Positions 54,047 through 63,893 of a stretch of DNA of 64,000 nt are shown here, piece by piece. The position numbers and the translations under genes are program-made. This DNA comes from CAYWLQ01 sp964458775 (lineage in GTDB: Bacteria > Myxococcota_A > Polyangia > JAAYKL01), in NCBI GenBank assembly GCA_964458775.1, contig CAYWLQ010000001.1:26918-90917 (forward strand), read 5' to 3'. Under the pieces are notes generated by a model, which saw nothing but the letters and a program-made list of their open reading frames with translations, searched no databases and was not told the DNA's origin. Numbering within the stretch: the first letter of the stretch is position 1; the number at the start of each line of letters is the position of its first letter.

Positions 54047-57000
54047 AGTTCGGTACCTATTATGTGATTGACGATGTAAAATTTTTACGGTCGTTATTGT
54101 TGGGGCGTTTTGCTTTTGGTTTTATTCTCTTGGTTATATTTTCTTTAAGTTGCGCATCTGTGCCTGATTCAACTGAAGCTGATGAAGAACAAATCGAGAC
54201 CTCTCAAGAAGCTCTTTTGGTAGATAAAACTGTTGCGGTTGAGGTTGAAGCAAAAACCAAAGAGCATCCATTTGACTGGGAAAAAACTTTTGTGTCAGGT
54301 TGGACAGAATATGAGTATTCAGCAAGAGGCGAAGAATGTTGTACGACACCTGGGCAGATAACTGATTGTTGGCTGGCGGATGCCAGGGATGATAGGGTGA
54401 CATGTGAACGAGACAGTCAATGTCCTTCGGATTCTTGTGATCAAGTAAGGGGTTTGTGCAGATGTGATACTGATGCTGATTGCAATGACGGAATTTGTAC
54501 GGCAGCAAAGATTTGCGGACCTTCGTGGTGTAACGGATATAGAATGTGTTCGTGTTGGGGCGGATGCGACAAGGTATCGTCATTCGAAACCCTTTGCGTA
54601 CAACACGGAATGTCATGTTGTGAAGGTTCTTATCCCATACATCCCGACAGGAGAGCGCGTTCGGAGTCAGGTGTGGGCTACTGTTCGTCCTGTGATGACC
54701 ACAACGATTGTACTCAAGACAAGTGTGATATGGTCGGAAATTGTATTCATGTACCTCTCGATATAACTTGTGATGATAATGATCTGTGTACAGAAAATGA
54801 CAGTTGTTCTACGGGAAGGTGCAGGGGCGAGCCTGTTGTTTGTGATGACAACAATACTTGTACAAATGACAGCTGCGACGGAGCTGTCGGTTGTGTATTT
54901 GAAAATAATACAGATTCATGTAGCGACGGCAATGCATGTACAGTTAACGACGTCTGTTCCGATGGTGCTTGCCTTCCTGGATCTCCTAGAAATTGTGATG
55001 ACGGCAATCAATGTACCGAAGACTATTGTGACAGCGCAACCGGATGCTACTATGTGTTGAGCACGGGTGCTTGTGATGACGGCAATGCATGCACGGCCGG
55101 AGAAACCTGTTCACTTGGTGTATGCGGAGGCGGAGTGCCGGTTAATTGCGATGACGGAAATATCTGTACTGATGACAGCTGCGATTCTGAGCTCGGTTGT
55201 GTATATGTAAACAATACTAATGCCTGTAACGATTTAAACGCATGCACGCTCAATGATGTTTGTACAAACGGGGTTTGCGAAGGAACAGAAGAATTAAGCT
55301 GCGACGACGGAAATCCCTGCACAAACGAAAGCTGTAACCCGTCAATGGGTTGTGTATATGTAAACAACAACGAGCCTTGCGATGACGGGGATCCGTGTTC
55401 GTTTAACGAAACCTGTTCGGGCGGAGCATGCGTGGGAACACCTATGGTTTGCGAGGATAATAACTATTGTACTGATAACGTATGCACACCTTGGGGATGC
55501 CAATATCCATATAACGAATCATATTCTTGTCCTATGGCCAATAAATGTGCGGCAAATACTCGTTGTTCCGTGGGAGAATGTGCTGAGACTCTTATTTATT
55601 GGAGGTTTGAACAAGAAGATCCTGATGATCCTACCTTTATCAAAGATTGGCTTGGAAATCATAACGGAAGGTTTGAAAATGTTGCATATTCTGCACCGGG
55701 CGGAAAAGTTGGCAGAGGTGCCAGGTTCGATCCCGGCGGCGGTTCAAATGTCGGCAAAGCTGTCTGTGACTATCATCCGTTTTCAAACGTACATTCGATT
55801 GGTATGTGGGTAAAATTCGATAACGTCCTGCTCGGGAACAAAGAACAGATTATCGGTTCGACCGGCGGTGCCGGTAAAAGTTTCTATCTTGGAATAGACG
55901 GCGACAACCAAATTTTTGCCGGTTACGGTAACGACTTTGTAGGCAAGTCAAAACCATCTGTCCCTTCCACTATTTCGGCGGGCGTTTGGGCGAGAATGGT
56001 AATGACCCATGATGGTACGCATGCCCATGTTTATGTAAACGGTGTCAAATTAATAAGCTGGGAAGCCGGGTTTGTGGGAGGAGGTTTGGGTACGGTATTT
56101 TTCTTGGGTACATCTCAGGGCAATGTTATGATAGATGAAGTTGTAATAGACGAGCGACATTGGAACGAGACCGAAATAGCTTTGGACTATGACAACGGAA
56201 ACGGACCGAATCCCTTCTTGTACTTGGTTGACTGCAACGACAATAACCCATGTACTTACGATACTTGTCACAAGGATGTTGGATGTATCAATATTCCTAA
56301 TACAGATCCGTGTGATGATGGAAATGCCTGTACCCAGAGCGATGTTTGCACTACCGGATATTGCTTCGGAACACCTGTAAATTGCAACGACGACAATCCC
56401 TGCACGGACGATAGCTGCGACCCCGTGTTAGGTTGTGTCTATACCAATAACACGGCGATGTGTGATGACGGCAATGCCTGTACAGCAAACGATGTTTGCT
56501 CAGACGGGGTTTGTGGAGGGGAGGCGATAACCTGTAATGACGGTAATGTCTGTACAACCGATACCTGTAATTCGGCTTCCGGATGCCTGTTTGCAAACAA
56601 CTCAGACACCTGTGATGACGGTAATGTTTGTACCGAGAATGATGTATGCGGAGCAGGAATATGTTCCGGAACAGCGTTATCCTGTGATGACGGCAATGCC
56701 TGTACATGGGACTCTTGTGTTCCCGGTACCGGATGTGTACACGAACCCGTTGACAGCTGCGTGCCTTGTGAAAACGACGGGGATTGTGAGTCATCTGGGC
56801 TTTGTCCTGCTGATTCTGCCGGATGTGCGGCGGCATCATGTGTTAGCGGCAGTTGTGTTTGTGATATCATGGCGGAAGCAACTTCTTGTGCTTCCTTGGA
56901 TACCTCAGAATATCCTGAAAACTGTTTTGACGGATTCTGTGACGGCACAGGTATTTGTATGCCTGTTATGAAAGCAGCCGAACACAACCTGTGTTCTGAT

Positions 57001-58635
57001 TTATTCGACCCGGCGGACCCGACAATGCCGGATGAAACCTCTTACGGTTGGCTCGGTTCTTTTGATAATACTCAGACAAGCGCCATGTTGACCAGGACCG
57101 GCAGTACTCTATGCGCCAACAACAATTATTATGCGGGAGGTAATGAATGCACGGAGCATACGACCGGTGCTAGAATAGGCCACGGCGGACCGGATTTGGT
57201 TTATGCCTTCAGTTATCAGACGAACAGAATAGATCAATACGAATTGTACTCATATATCATTAAGGTTCAGGCGGATTTTGATGTGGGAATTTATATAAAG
57301 AGTGACATAGAGAGTGCGAGTGATTGTCCGGAGGGAAATAATCCGCATATGGATGAACACGCTCAAACGTTTTTGCAGGTTGCTTCCGAAAGATGCGCCT
57401 ATCCGTTTAAGAACTATCCGATGCCGCCGGTGGTTGAGGACGAATGCCGCGACAACGGAAACACCCTGTACGGCCAGGACTGCTGCGATCCTTGTGTGGA
57501 AGGAGCAACCTGCGGATATAAGTGGTGCAAGAGAGGATATAACTACAACGGTACAACTTGTGATATGTGCCAAGGTGCAGGAGGACCCGACTACGATCCG
57601 ATGACGCATAAAGGCAATTGCGCAGCTCTATGGACCTATCCGGATAATCCTCACGATTGTTCTTCCGAATTGCCGGTGCAGTCCGGTTATGAGGACTATA
57701 ACTATGTGGCAAGCGCGGTAATTTCACCTCACGGAGCTACTGACGGAAGTACAAGAACGGTTTTCGTTTTTGTTGACGGCGTAACCTCGGACAGAGGCAA
57801 TTTCTATCTGACAGTAGAAAAAAGGCGCTGGTGGGCAGGCCCATGTGACAGGGTGGCCGACGACTCAAGGGTTTATGACCTTACCAATTCGTCATCTTAC
57901 GGAGATGTATTTCTCGGAACCCTGGAAGGTACAGTCAACAGTGTACATGGAGGATCCGGGTCATCCTGCGGAGGCTATGATTGCAATACATTTTCCGGAA
58001 GAAGTACCTGTCATGCTTCGGGAACCGCCAACGCATTTTGGCCAAACCAGGAATGGTTTAAAATTCATCGTCAAACCGGACGTAGATCAAGTCCCTATTG
58101 CGTCATTTCTGATGAATCGATATCCGGCGGGGCTGATTTGGTAACACAGCTGTATCAGGCTTCATCAACCTCCTTAACAATTTGTGATGCATCCTACAGC
58201 TCTTTGGGCTGTGCCAGAAACAACAGCGGGTCGAATATAAAGTATGAGTTTACAGCAGATGAGGGAATTTTGTATCTGCTCGGCGTTTCGAGATATCAGG
58301 TTTCTAACAGAGTGTGTACTCCGTCGGCCGGCGATACCTGTCGTTATAAGCTGAGTGTATATTCCGGTCCTTGTCCTGCTGCTTGCAGGGCTCCGTCAAC
58401 CTGGTACAGCGGTTCCGTAAGCGGAACATTTACGGTTAACGGGACAGGTTTTGCTCCAAGTGCTGTTATTTCCGGAAATACAACCAGCTCGTCTAATAGT
58501 TATGACCCCGGTGCAGGAGGTTGGGACGGTCGCGATCTTTTGTATCAGATAAATGTTACAAAAAATTCAAGGGTGCGCTTCAGCGGATGTGCCGGCAACG
58601 GAGGCAGCGGAAGCTTTAACGGATTGCGAGGGTAA
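54037..58635 (+). CDS. Giant CTDC-repeat lipoprotein with LamG-like domain, C-terminus frameshifted
   Basis: The 1532-residue frame has a signal peptide with lipobox FSLSC and Cys-rich N-terminal modules. Repeats of the CTDC type (CDDGNxCTxDSCDxxxGC, about 220-500) follow, then a LamG/concanavalin-like domain (about 519-720), a second CTDC block (about 730-910), and several beta domains resembling PPC. Near residue 1524 the frame ends after GGSGSF; the natural end (LTDCEGNVVAENNDAC ... KGAFNIALAYQ) continues in another frame to 58789. It probably mediates adhesion or binding on the outer surface. Starts within the preceding gene's stop. Confidence 0.8.
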   Translation: MQLKFGTYYVIDDVKFLRSLLLGRFAFGFILLVIFSLSCASVPDSTEADEEQIETSQEALLVDKTVAVEVEAKTKEHPFDWEKTFVSGWTEYEYSARGEECCTTPGQITDCWLADARDDRVTCERDSQCPSDSCDQVRGLCRCDTDADCNDGICTAAKICGPSWCNGYRMCSCWGGCDKVSSFETLCVQHGMSCCEGSYPIHPDRRARSESGVGYCSSCDDHNDCTQDKCDMVGNCIHVPLDITCDDNDLCTENDSCSTGRCRGEPVVCDDNNTCTNDSCDGAVGCVFENNTDSCSDGNACTVNDVCSDGACLPGSPRNCDDGNQCTEDYCDSATGCYYVLSTGACDDGNACTAGETCSLGVCGGGVPVNCDDGNICTDDSCDSELGCVYVNNTNACNDLNACTLNDVCTNGVCEGTEELSCDDGNPCTNESCNPSMGCVYVNNNEPCDDGDPCSFNETCSGGACVGTPMVCEDNNYCTDNVCTPWGCQYPYNESYSCPMANKCAANTRCSVGECAETLIYWRFEQEDPDDPTFIKDWLGNHNGRFENVAYSAPGGKVGRGARFDPGGGSNVGKAVCDYHPFSNVHSIGMWVKFDNVLLGNKEQIIGSTGGAGKSFYLGIDGDNQIFAGYGNDFVGKSKPSVPSTISAGVWARMVMTHDGTHAHVYVNGVKLISWEAGFVGGGLGTVFFLGTSQGNVMIDEVVIDERHWNETEIALDYDNGNGPNPFLYLVDCNDNNPCTYDTCHKDVGCINIPNTDPCDDGNACTQSDVCTTGYCFGTPVNCNDDNPCTDDSCDPVLGCVYTNNTAMCDDGNACTANDVCSDGVCGGEAITCNDGNVCTTDTCNSASGCLFANNSDTCDDGNVCTENDVCGAGICSGTALSCDDGNACTWDSCVPGTGCVHEPVDSCVPCENDGDCESSGLCPADSAGCAAASCVSGSCVCDIMAEATSCASLDTSEYPENCFDGFCDGTGICMPVMKAAEHNLCSDLFDPADPTMPDETSYGWLGSFDNTQTSAMLTRTGSTLCANNNYYAGGNECTEHTTGARIGHGGPDLVYAFSYQTNRIDQYELYSYIIKVQADFDVGIYIKSDIESASDCPEGNNPHMDEHAQTFLQVASERCAYPFKNYPMPPVVEDECRDNGNTLYGQDCCDPCVEGATCGYKWCKRGYNYNGTTCDMCQGAGGPDYDPMTHKGNCAALWTYPDNPHDCSSELPVQSGYEDYNYVASAVISPHGATDGSTRTVFVFVDGVTSDRGNFYLTVEKRRWWAGPCDRVADDSRVYDLTNSSSYGDVFLGTLEGTVNSVHGGSGSSCGGYDCNTFSGRSTCHASGTANAFWPNQEWFKIHRQTGRRSSPYCVISDESISGGADLVTQLYQASSTSLTICDASYSSLGCARNNSGSNIKYEFTADEGILYLLGVSRYQVSNRVCTPSAGDTCRYKLSVYSGPCPAACRAPSTWYSGSVSGTFTVNGTGFAPSAVISGNTTSSSNSYDPGAGGWDGRDLLYQINVTKNSRVRFSGCAGNGGSGSFNGLRG
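58612..58620 (+). other. Frameshift junction in the CTDC-repeat lipoprotein
   Basis: Homology jumps from one frame (GSGSF) to another (LTDCEGNV) inside AGCTTTAAC. The missing length is 2 modulo 3 and about 14-17 bases by comparison with PPC-type domains; CTTTAAC may be a microhomology scar. Confidence 0.65.
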
Positions 58636-58789
58636 TGTTGTTGCCGAAAACAATGATGCCTGCCGTTCCAACGGAATGCCTCGTTTTACTGCCGATCTTT
58701 ATGTAACAAAACAGCCTTACTATTTAATTGTTGATGGTTTTGCTTGGGATAAAAAGGGGGCTTTCAACATTGCTTTGGCTTATCAATAG
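58616..58789 (+). pseudogene. Out-of-frame C-terminus of the CTDC-repeat lipoprotein
   Basis: This frame supplies the end of the last PPC-like domain: TDCEGNVVAENNDACRSNG, a middle beta stretch, and YYLIVDGFAWDKKGAFNIALAYQ before the stop. It has no credible start of its own and is read as the continuation of the gene at 54037. Confidence 0.65.
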
Positions 58790-58878
58790 CAAGCTTTGCA
58801 AGTTAGAGTTTTCATTTATAACAAATCCAGGCAAACTGTTGTCTACTTCTTACAAGGTCAAATACTGAAAGGAGCCGT

Positions 58879-60993
58879 ATGAAGAATCTTCAATCCATTC
58901 TCAGCCCGCGATCTGTTGCAGTAGTTGGTGCCACCAATAGACCTAACAGCATCGGTCTGGCGGTGTTTCAAAATCTTTTGAGAGGATGCTATAAGGGCGT
59001 ACTCTATCCCGTTAATCCAAGCTCACGTTCTGTTGCCGGCGTGCGCGCCTATCCATCATTAAGTGATATTCCCGACGAAGTTGATATGGCGGTTTTAATT
59101 GTGCCGCCGCAGTTTATTTCAAAAATTATCGACGAGGCTGCTGAGAAGGGAGTTATGGGGCTTACGGTTATTACAGCCGGCTTTAAAGAAATCGGCGGCA
59201 AGGGGCTTGAGCTGGAAGAACAAATCAAACAACAGGTAAACAGCCTAAATCTGCGCATGGTGGGGCCCAACTGTTTGGGGGTTATCAACACGGCTCCGGA
59301 CATTTCCATGAACGCAAGCTTTGCACAGCGAATGCCTAAGCAGGGTAATTTGGCGTTTATTTCGCAATCAGGCGCTTTGTGTACCGCTGTTTTGGATTAT
59401 GCCGAAAGCCGCAATATAGGATTTTCAAAATTTGTCAGCTTTGGCAACAAAGCCGATGTAAACGAAATTGATCTTCTGCGCTATCTCGGTCAAGATCCGC
59501 TTACCGAAGTAATAGCTATGTATCTCGAAGATATTACCGACGGTAGGGCCTTTATCGAAACCGCGCGCGATATTATTTTTACGTCAAACAAACCCATGTT
59601 GGCGGTTAAGTCCGGACGGTCTCCTGAGGGTGCCAAAGCGGCAGCGTCTCATACAGGTTCATTGGCGGGTTCCGATATTGCGTATGATGCTCTTTTCAGA
59701 CAGAGCGGTATTATTAGAGTAGATACCATGAATGAGCTGTTTGACTCTGCTTTTGCCTTTGCCAATCAACCTGTTCCGAAGGGAAGAAACATTGCCATTG
59801 TTACCAATGCCGGAGGCCCGGGAATTATGGCGACAGATGCCGCCATAAGAAACGGCTTAAACCTGGCGCGGTTTAAAGATGAGACAACAGCGAAAATATG
59901 GAAACACGTACCGCCTACTGCCAATGTTTCTAATCCGATAGATACGATAGGCTATGCTCCTCACGACCATTTCGGCGCCGTAATAAAAGCCGTGCTCGAC
60001 GATGAAAATGTGGACGGAGCTGTGGTAATGCTAACTCCGGCAGCCATTACCGATATCATGGAAACTGCGCAGATAATCCCAAAGGCGATAGCCGAAACAA
60101 ACAAACCGGTGCTTTGCTCTTTTATGGGAGTGGTGGACGTGTCGGAGGGAGCAAATTATCTTCAAAAACACAAAATTCCGGTTTATGCGTTTCCCGAAAA
60201 CCCTATGCGAGCTATGTCTCACCTGGCGGAGTATGCTGAGCTTCGCAAAGTCACAAACAGAGAGGTTTTGCATTTTGATGCAGACAAAGAAAACGCTGCA
60301 GACATTATCGCCAAGAAACTGGACGGCCAAAAATCCTACATGATGACCGAAAACGAAGCCAGAGAGCTGTTGTCGTGTTACGGTTTTCCGTTGTTGCGCA
60401 GCAAGCTGCTAAAAAGCAAAGATGAAATCGAAGAAGCCTCAAAAGAAGTACCTTTTCCCGTTGCTATGAAGATATCATCTCCCGATATTATTCATAAGTT
60501 CGATGCAGGCGGAGTTATTTTAAGTATCGACTCTATAGAAGCAGCAGAAAAGGCTTATGACAAAATTATGGCAAACGTTAAAGCCTATAAAAACGATGCA
60601 AATATAGACGGGATTTTAATGGAGCGAATGGCAGGGAAGGGGGTTGAGGTTATATTGGGAGCCTCTCGTGACCCTAGGTTCGGTCCTGTATGCATGTTCG
60701 GCTTGGGCGGAACCTTTGTAGAAGCCTTAAAAGACGTAACCTTTAGGGTGGCGCCGATGTGGGAAGTCAGCGCCGACACGATGATACAGTCCATAAAGGG
60801 CTACAAAGTTTTACAAGGTATTCGTAATATGCCGCCCTCTGATATTTCTTCCATAAAAGAATGTATTTTGCGCCTGTCCCAAATGGTAGCGGAACATCCC
60901 GAAATCGACGAGTTGGACATAAACCCGCTAATTGTATTTCCAAAAGGAAAAGGCTGTGTGGCAGCGGATGCGAGAATACTCTTAAGACGCTAA
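58879..60993 (+). CDS. ADP-forming acyl-CoA (acetyl-CoA) synthetase, fused alpha-beta
   Basis: The 704-residue enzyme converts an acyl-CoA, ADP and phosphate to the acid, CoA and ATP, or the reverse. It has an N-terminal CoA_binding domain (SVAVVGATNRPNSIGLAVFQNL) and succinyl-CoA-ligase-like domains with the phospho-His in AASHTGSLAGSD. The C-terminal ATP-grasp half (FPVAMKISSPDIIHKFDAGG, VFGLGGTFVE-like MFGLGGTFVEALKDVTFR) completes it. No GNAT domain. AAAGGAG precedes the ATG. Confidence 0.92.
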   Translation: MKNLQSILSPRSVAVVGATNRPNSIGLAVFQNLLRGCYKGVLYPVNPSSRSVAGVRAYPSLSDIPDEVDMAVLIVPPQFISKIIDEAAEKGVMGLTVITAGFKEIGGKGLELEEQIKQQVNSLNLRMVGPNCLGVINTAPDISMNASFAQRMPKQGNLAFISQSGALCTAVLDYAESRNIGFSKFVSFGNKADVNEIDLLRYLGQDPLTEVIAMYLEDITDGRAFIETARDIIFTSNKPMLAVKSGRSPEGAKAAASHTGSLAGSDIAYDALFRQSGIIRVDTMNELFDSAFAFANQPVPKGRNIAIVTNAGGPGIMATDAAIRNGLNLARFKDETTAKIWKHVPPTANVSNPIDTIGYAPHDHFGAVIKAVLDDENVDGAVVMLTPAAITDIMETAQIIPKAIAETNKPVLCSFMGVVDVSEGANYLQKHKIPVYAFPENPMRAMSHLAEYAELRKVTNREVLHFDADKENAADIIAKKLDGQKSYMMTENEARELLSCYGFPLLRSKLLKSKDEIEEASKEVPFPVAMKISSPDIIHKFDAGGVILSIDSIEAAEKAYDKIMANVKAYKNDANIDGILMERMAGKGVEVILGASRDPRFGPVCMFGLGGTFVEALKDVTFRVAPMWEVSADTMIQSIKGYKVLQGIRNMPPSDISSIKECILRLSQMVAEHPEIDELDINPLIVFPKGKGCVAADARILLRR

Positions 60994-61107
60994 CTTTTCG
61001 GACTGTAAATGTCTTTTGGTAAGTAAGGCGGTTTGTCTAAGATGGGGCAAATTAATGTTTTGTAATGTTTTTTTTCGAAACACTTACCCTATGCGTTTAT
61101 TGCTGAT

Positions 61108-62613
61108 ATGATAGCCGGCATGAGTCGTGCGGTGAAAATGTTACTCCATAGACAGTGGATTACCAGAGAACAGTTTGAACAGGCTATGGTAATGTCTTCC
61201 AGATACGGTGAAACCCCTGGATATCATTTGATTCAGATGGGTGCTATTTCTGATGAAGACTTAACAGATTTCTTTACCAGACACTTTTCTCTAAAATATC
61301 GTTCAAGAGCACAACTTCGAAATATTCCGGACGAAACAATTTCGATAATGTCCGCCGGCTTGGTAAAGCATTTGAGGGTGCTTCCTATTGTTTTGGCGGG
61401 GCAAAATTTAACAATGGGTCTTACAGATCCCAGCCTAACGCATGTTGCAGAAGAAGCCGCTTTTCATACCAAGTTGTTTATAAATCCGGTGCTCTTATCA
61501 GAATCGGACATGACTTGGGCTTTGGGACGATATTACCATATATATCCTGTGGATAGAACGGGTTTATCGATGAAACCGCCGGCGGTTTTAGAAAGAGAAA
61601 CCTATGAACTTATCCCTCCGGAATTTGCCGAAGAAAGAAGAAAGGTTGACGCAGTTGTTAGTGTAACGGATGCGGGATGGAATCTTGATGAATGGGGAAT
61701 CGGGGATGTATATGCAGATGATGACGATGATGCAATTCCCTTAAACTCTCCCAAACCGTCAAAGCTTTCTTCGGCCAATAGAGGGCAGGCATTTGCTGTT
61801 ATGTCTTCTTCTCGACCGTCCCTTTTTTCAGTGCCTTCAGAAGCAAGAGTCACCCTTCCTCCTCCTGCAACAAATAGGGAATCTTTGCAGCCGCAAATCA
61901 GAAACAGTTATGCTTCCATGATGCTTAACTCGTCTGCACCGGAATATAGTCCTCAAACAGATGAAGATAATCAACGCGATGAAAACTCGATGCAAAAACT
62001 GAGTGAGTTTACAAATCGAAATAGGGATTCTAAGTCTACAGACGACTTACTCATTCCAAAGTCTATTCGTGAGCAATATCAGAGAACATCGATTTTAGAA
62101 GAAAAACTCTCTGAGAGAATAAACTCAGTTGTTGCCAAAAAAACGATTTCAGAAATTATTGATACAATTAAAAATGCTTCCAATCGTGACGATATAGTTA
62201 GCTCATCTCTTGATTTTCTTTTGCTTTTTGCAAGGCGTGCCGCTTTCCTTTTGGTAAAGAAGGACGAAATCAGAGGCTATGAGATTAGAGGTGACGAGAC
62301 AAATCACACTGCTATTAAGAGCTATTGGATTCCCTATGAGTCGGAATCTATTTTTAGAAAAGCAGCCGAAGATCGCAGTATTCATTTGGGTCCTTTCGGG
62401 CGCTCGGTTTCAGATGCTGTTTTTTCAGCAGCCCTGGGAGGGCGTCCGAGCAGAGCGCTGATTATTCCGGTGGTAATTAGAGATCGAACGGCAGGGCTTC
62501 TGTATGCGGACAAACTAAGGGTTGACATGCCGCCTTGGAATTTGCTGGAACGTATTGCGGAAGTAACCGGTGATAGTCTGCTTCGCCTTTTAACGGAACG
62601 AAAAAAGACATGA
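61108..62613 (+). CDS. MshEN-domain and GAF-like protein without an ATPase
   Basis: The 501-residue protein starts with a MshEN/GspE-N-type domain (about 1-150; GETPGYHLIQMGAISDEDLTDFF and LRVLPIVLAGQNLTMGLTDPS), a unit that in secretion ATPases can bind cyclic-di-GMP. A long disordered Ser/Pro/Asp-rich middle follows, then a GAF-like domain (about 370-500; LLLFARRAAFLLVKKDEIRGY, ALIIPVVIRDRTAGLLYAD). No Walker motif, so it is not itself the motor. It probably senses a ligand. Its stop overlaps the next start (ATGA). A second in-frame ATG lies 12 bases downstream. Confidence 0.75.
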   Translation: MIAGMSRAVKMLLHRQWITREQFEQAMVMSSRYGETPGYHLIQMGAISDEDLTDFFTRHFSLKYRSRAQLRNIPDETISIMSAGLVKHLRVLPIVLAGQNLTMGLTDPSLTHVAEEAAFHTKLFINPVLLSESDMTWALGRYYHIYPVDRTGLSMKPPAVLERETYELIPPEFAEERRKVDAVVSVTDAGWNLDEWGIGDVYADDDDDAIPLNSPKPSKLSSANRGQAFAVMSSSRPSLFSVPSEARVTLPPPATNRESLQPQIRNSYASMMLNSSAPEYSPQTDEDNQRDENSMQKLSEFTNRNRDSKSTDDLLIPKSIREQYQRTSILEEKLSERINSVVAKKTISEIIDTIKNASNRDDIVSSSLDFLLLFARRAAFLLVKKDEIRGYEIRGDETNHTAIKSYWIPYESESIFRKAAEDRSIHLGPFGRSVSDAVFSAALGGRPSRALIIPVVIRDRTAGLLYADKLRVDMPPWNLLERIAEVTGDSLLRLLTERKKT

Positions 62614-63893
62614 CAAAAAACGGGGGAATTTTACCGGGCATAAAGACAGAAATTGCGGCCGGAGTAACAACGTTTGTTACGATGGCCTATATTATCGCGG
62701 TCAATCCGTCGATACTGTCCGCTTCGGGAATGCCGGTTTCGGATGTTTTTTTTGCCACATGTGTTTCTGCTGCCGTTGCCACCTTGATCATGGGGCTATA
62801 CGCAAAATATCCTTTTGCTCTTGCACCGGGCATGGGTATAAATGCGTTCTTTGCTTTTACGGTATGCGGACAAATGGGACTGCCTTGGCAAACCGCACTT
62901 GCTTGTGTTTTGGTTTCGGGCATTGCCTTTTTGATGCTCTCGGTTTTGGGACTCAGAGAAAAGCTTATCAGTTCAATTCCCGCTGAGCTGGTACGGTCCA
63001 TTTCTGCCGGAATAGGATTGTTTATTGCTTTTATCGGTCTACAACATGCAAAAATTGTAGTCGCAGATCCCGCAACTATGATTACTTTGGGCAACTTGAG
63101 CTCCCCTGAGACTGTAGTCGCTATAGTCGGCTTGGTAACTACTGCAATACTTGTTTCTGCAAAAATACCGGGGGCAGTGCTTCTCGGAATTGCAGTTACA
63201 GTCGGCATATCGTTTATGTCAAAGATTGCGCCCATGCCTAACAGTATTATTCAAGCTCCTTCTCTTCCTTCAGAAACCATGGGTGCTGCCTTTTTTGCAC
63301 TTGGAGAGCTTTTTCGTCCTGAGATACTGCCCATATTGTTTACAATGCTCTTTATCGATCTATTCGATACCATGGGAACGCTGTTGGCCTTGGGATATGC
63401 ATCCGGCAGAGTCGAAAAGAACGGTAACTTTCCAAGGGTCGGCAGGGCATTTACCTCTGATGCTATCGGTACAATAATAGGTGCTATTCTGGGAACCAGT
63501 GCGGTTACAACCTATATCGAAAGCGCATCCGGAATAGCAGTCGGAGGACGCGACGGCCGCACAGCCGTTGTAACCGCACTATTGTTTTTGATAGCACTTT
63601 TCTTCTTTCCGGTTGTTGCATCAATTCCAAATTATGCCGTTGCTCCGGCCTTGATTATAGTAGGAGCAATGATGACCGGAGGGTTGGCCGATATAAACTG
63701 GAAGGATTATACAGTTGCAATTCCGGCACTCGGAGTAATTCTAATTATGCCGGCAACCTACAGCATCTCAAACGGATTAGGTGCCGGTTTTATATTGTAT
63801 GTAGTTACTCACCTAGCTGCAAGGCGGCATCGAGAACTGTCACCAGTTGTCTATATTATATCGGCGGCATTTTGTGTTTATTTCTGCCGGTAG
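62610..63893 (+). CDS. NCS2-family purine permease (AzgA-like)
   Basis: The 427-residue membrane protein has about 12-14 helices. Motifs of the guanine/hypoxanthine/adenine NCS2 branch are GVTTFVTMAYIIAVNPSILSASGMP, APGMGINAFFAFTVCG, LFDTMGTLLALGYASG and SAVTTYIESASGIAVGGRDGRTAV. It imports purine bases with protons. The start overlaps the upstream gene by four bases, so it is translated from that transcript; no purine riboswitch is visible. Confidence 0.93.
   Translation: MTKNGGILPGIKTEIAAGVTTFVTMAYIIAVNPSILSASGMPVSDVFFATCVSAAVATLIMGLYAKYPFALAPGMGINAFFAFTVCGQMGLPWQTALACVLVSGIAFLMLSVLGLREKLISSIPAELVRSISAGIGLFIAFIGLQHAKIVVADPATMITLGNLSSPETVVAIVGLVTTAILVSAKIPGAVLLGIAVTVGISFMSKIAPMPNSIIQAPSLPSETMGAAFFALGELFRPEILPILFTMLFIDLFDTMGTLLALGYASGRVEKNGNFPRVGRAFTSDAIGTIIGAILGTSAVTTYIESASGIAVGGRDGRTAVVTALLFLIALFFFPVVASIPNYAVAPALIIVGAMMTGGLADINWKDYTVAIPALGVILIMPATYSISNGLGAGFILYVVTHLAARRHRELSPVVYIISAAFCVYFCR

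Noticed and set aside
51231..57727. Many open frames antisense to the Cys-rich genes
   Set aside because: Cys and Asp codon bias in the real genes removes stops on the other strand; none has a recognisable product.
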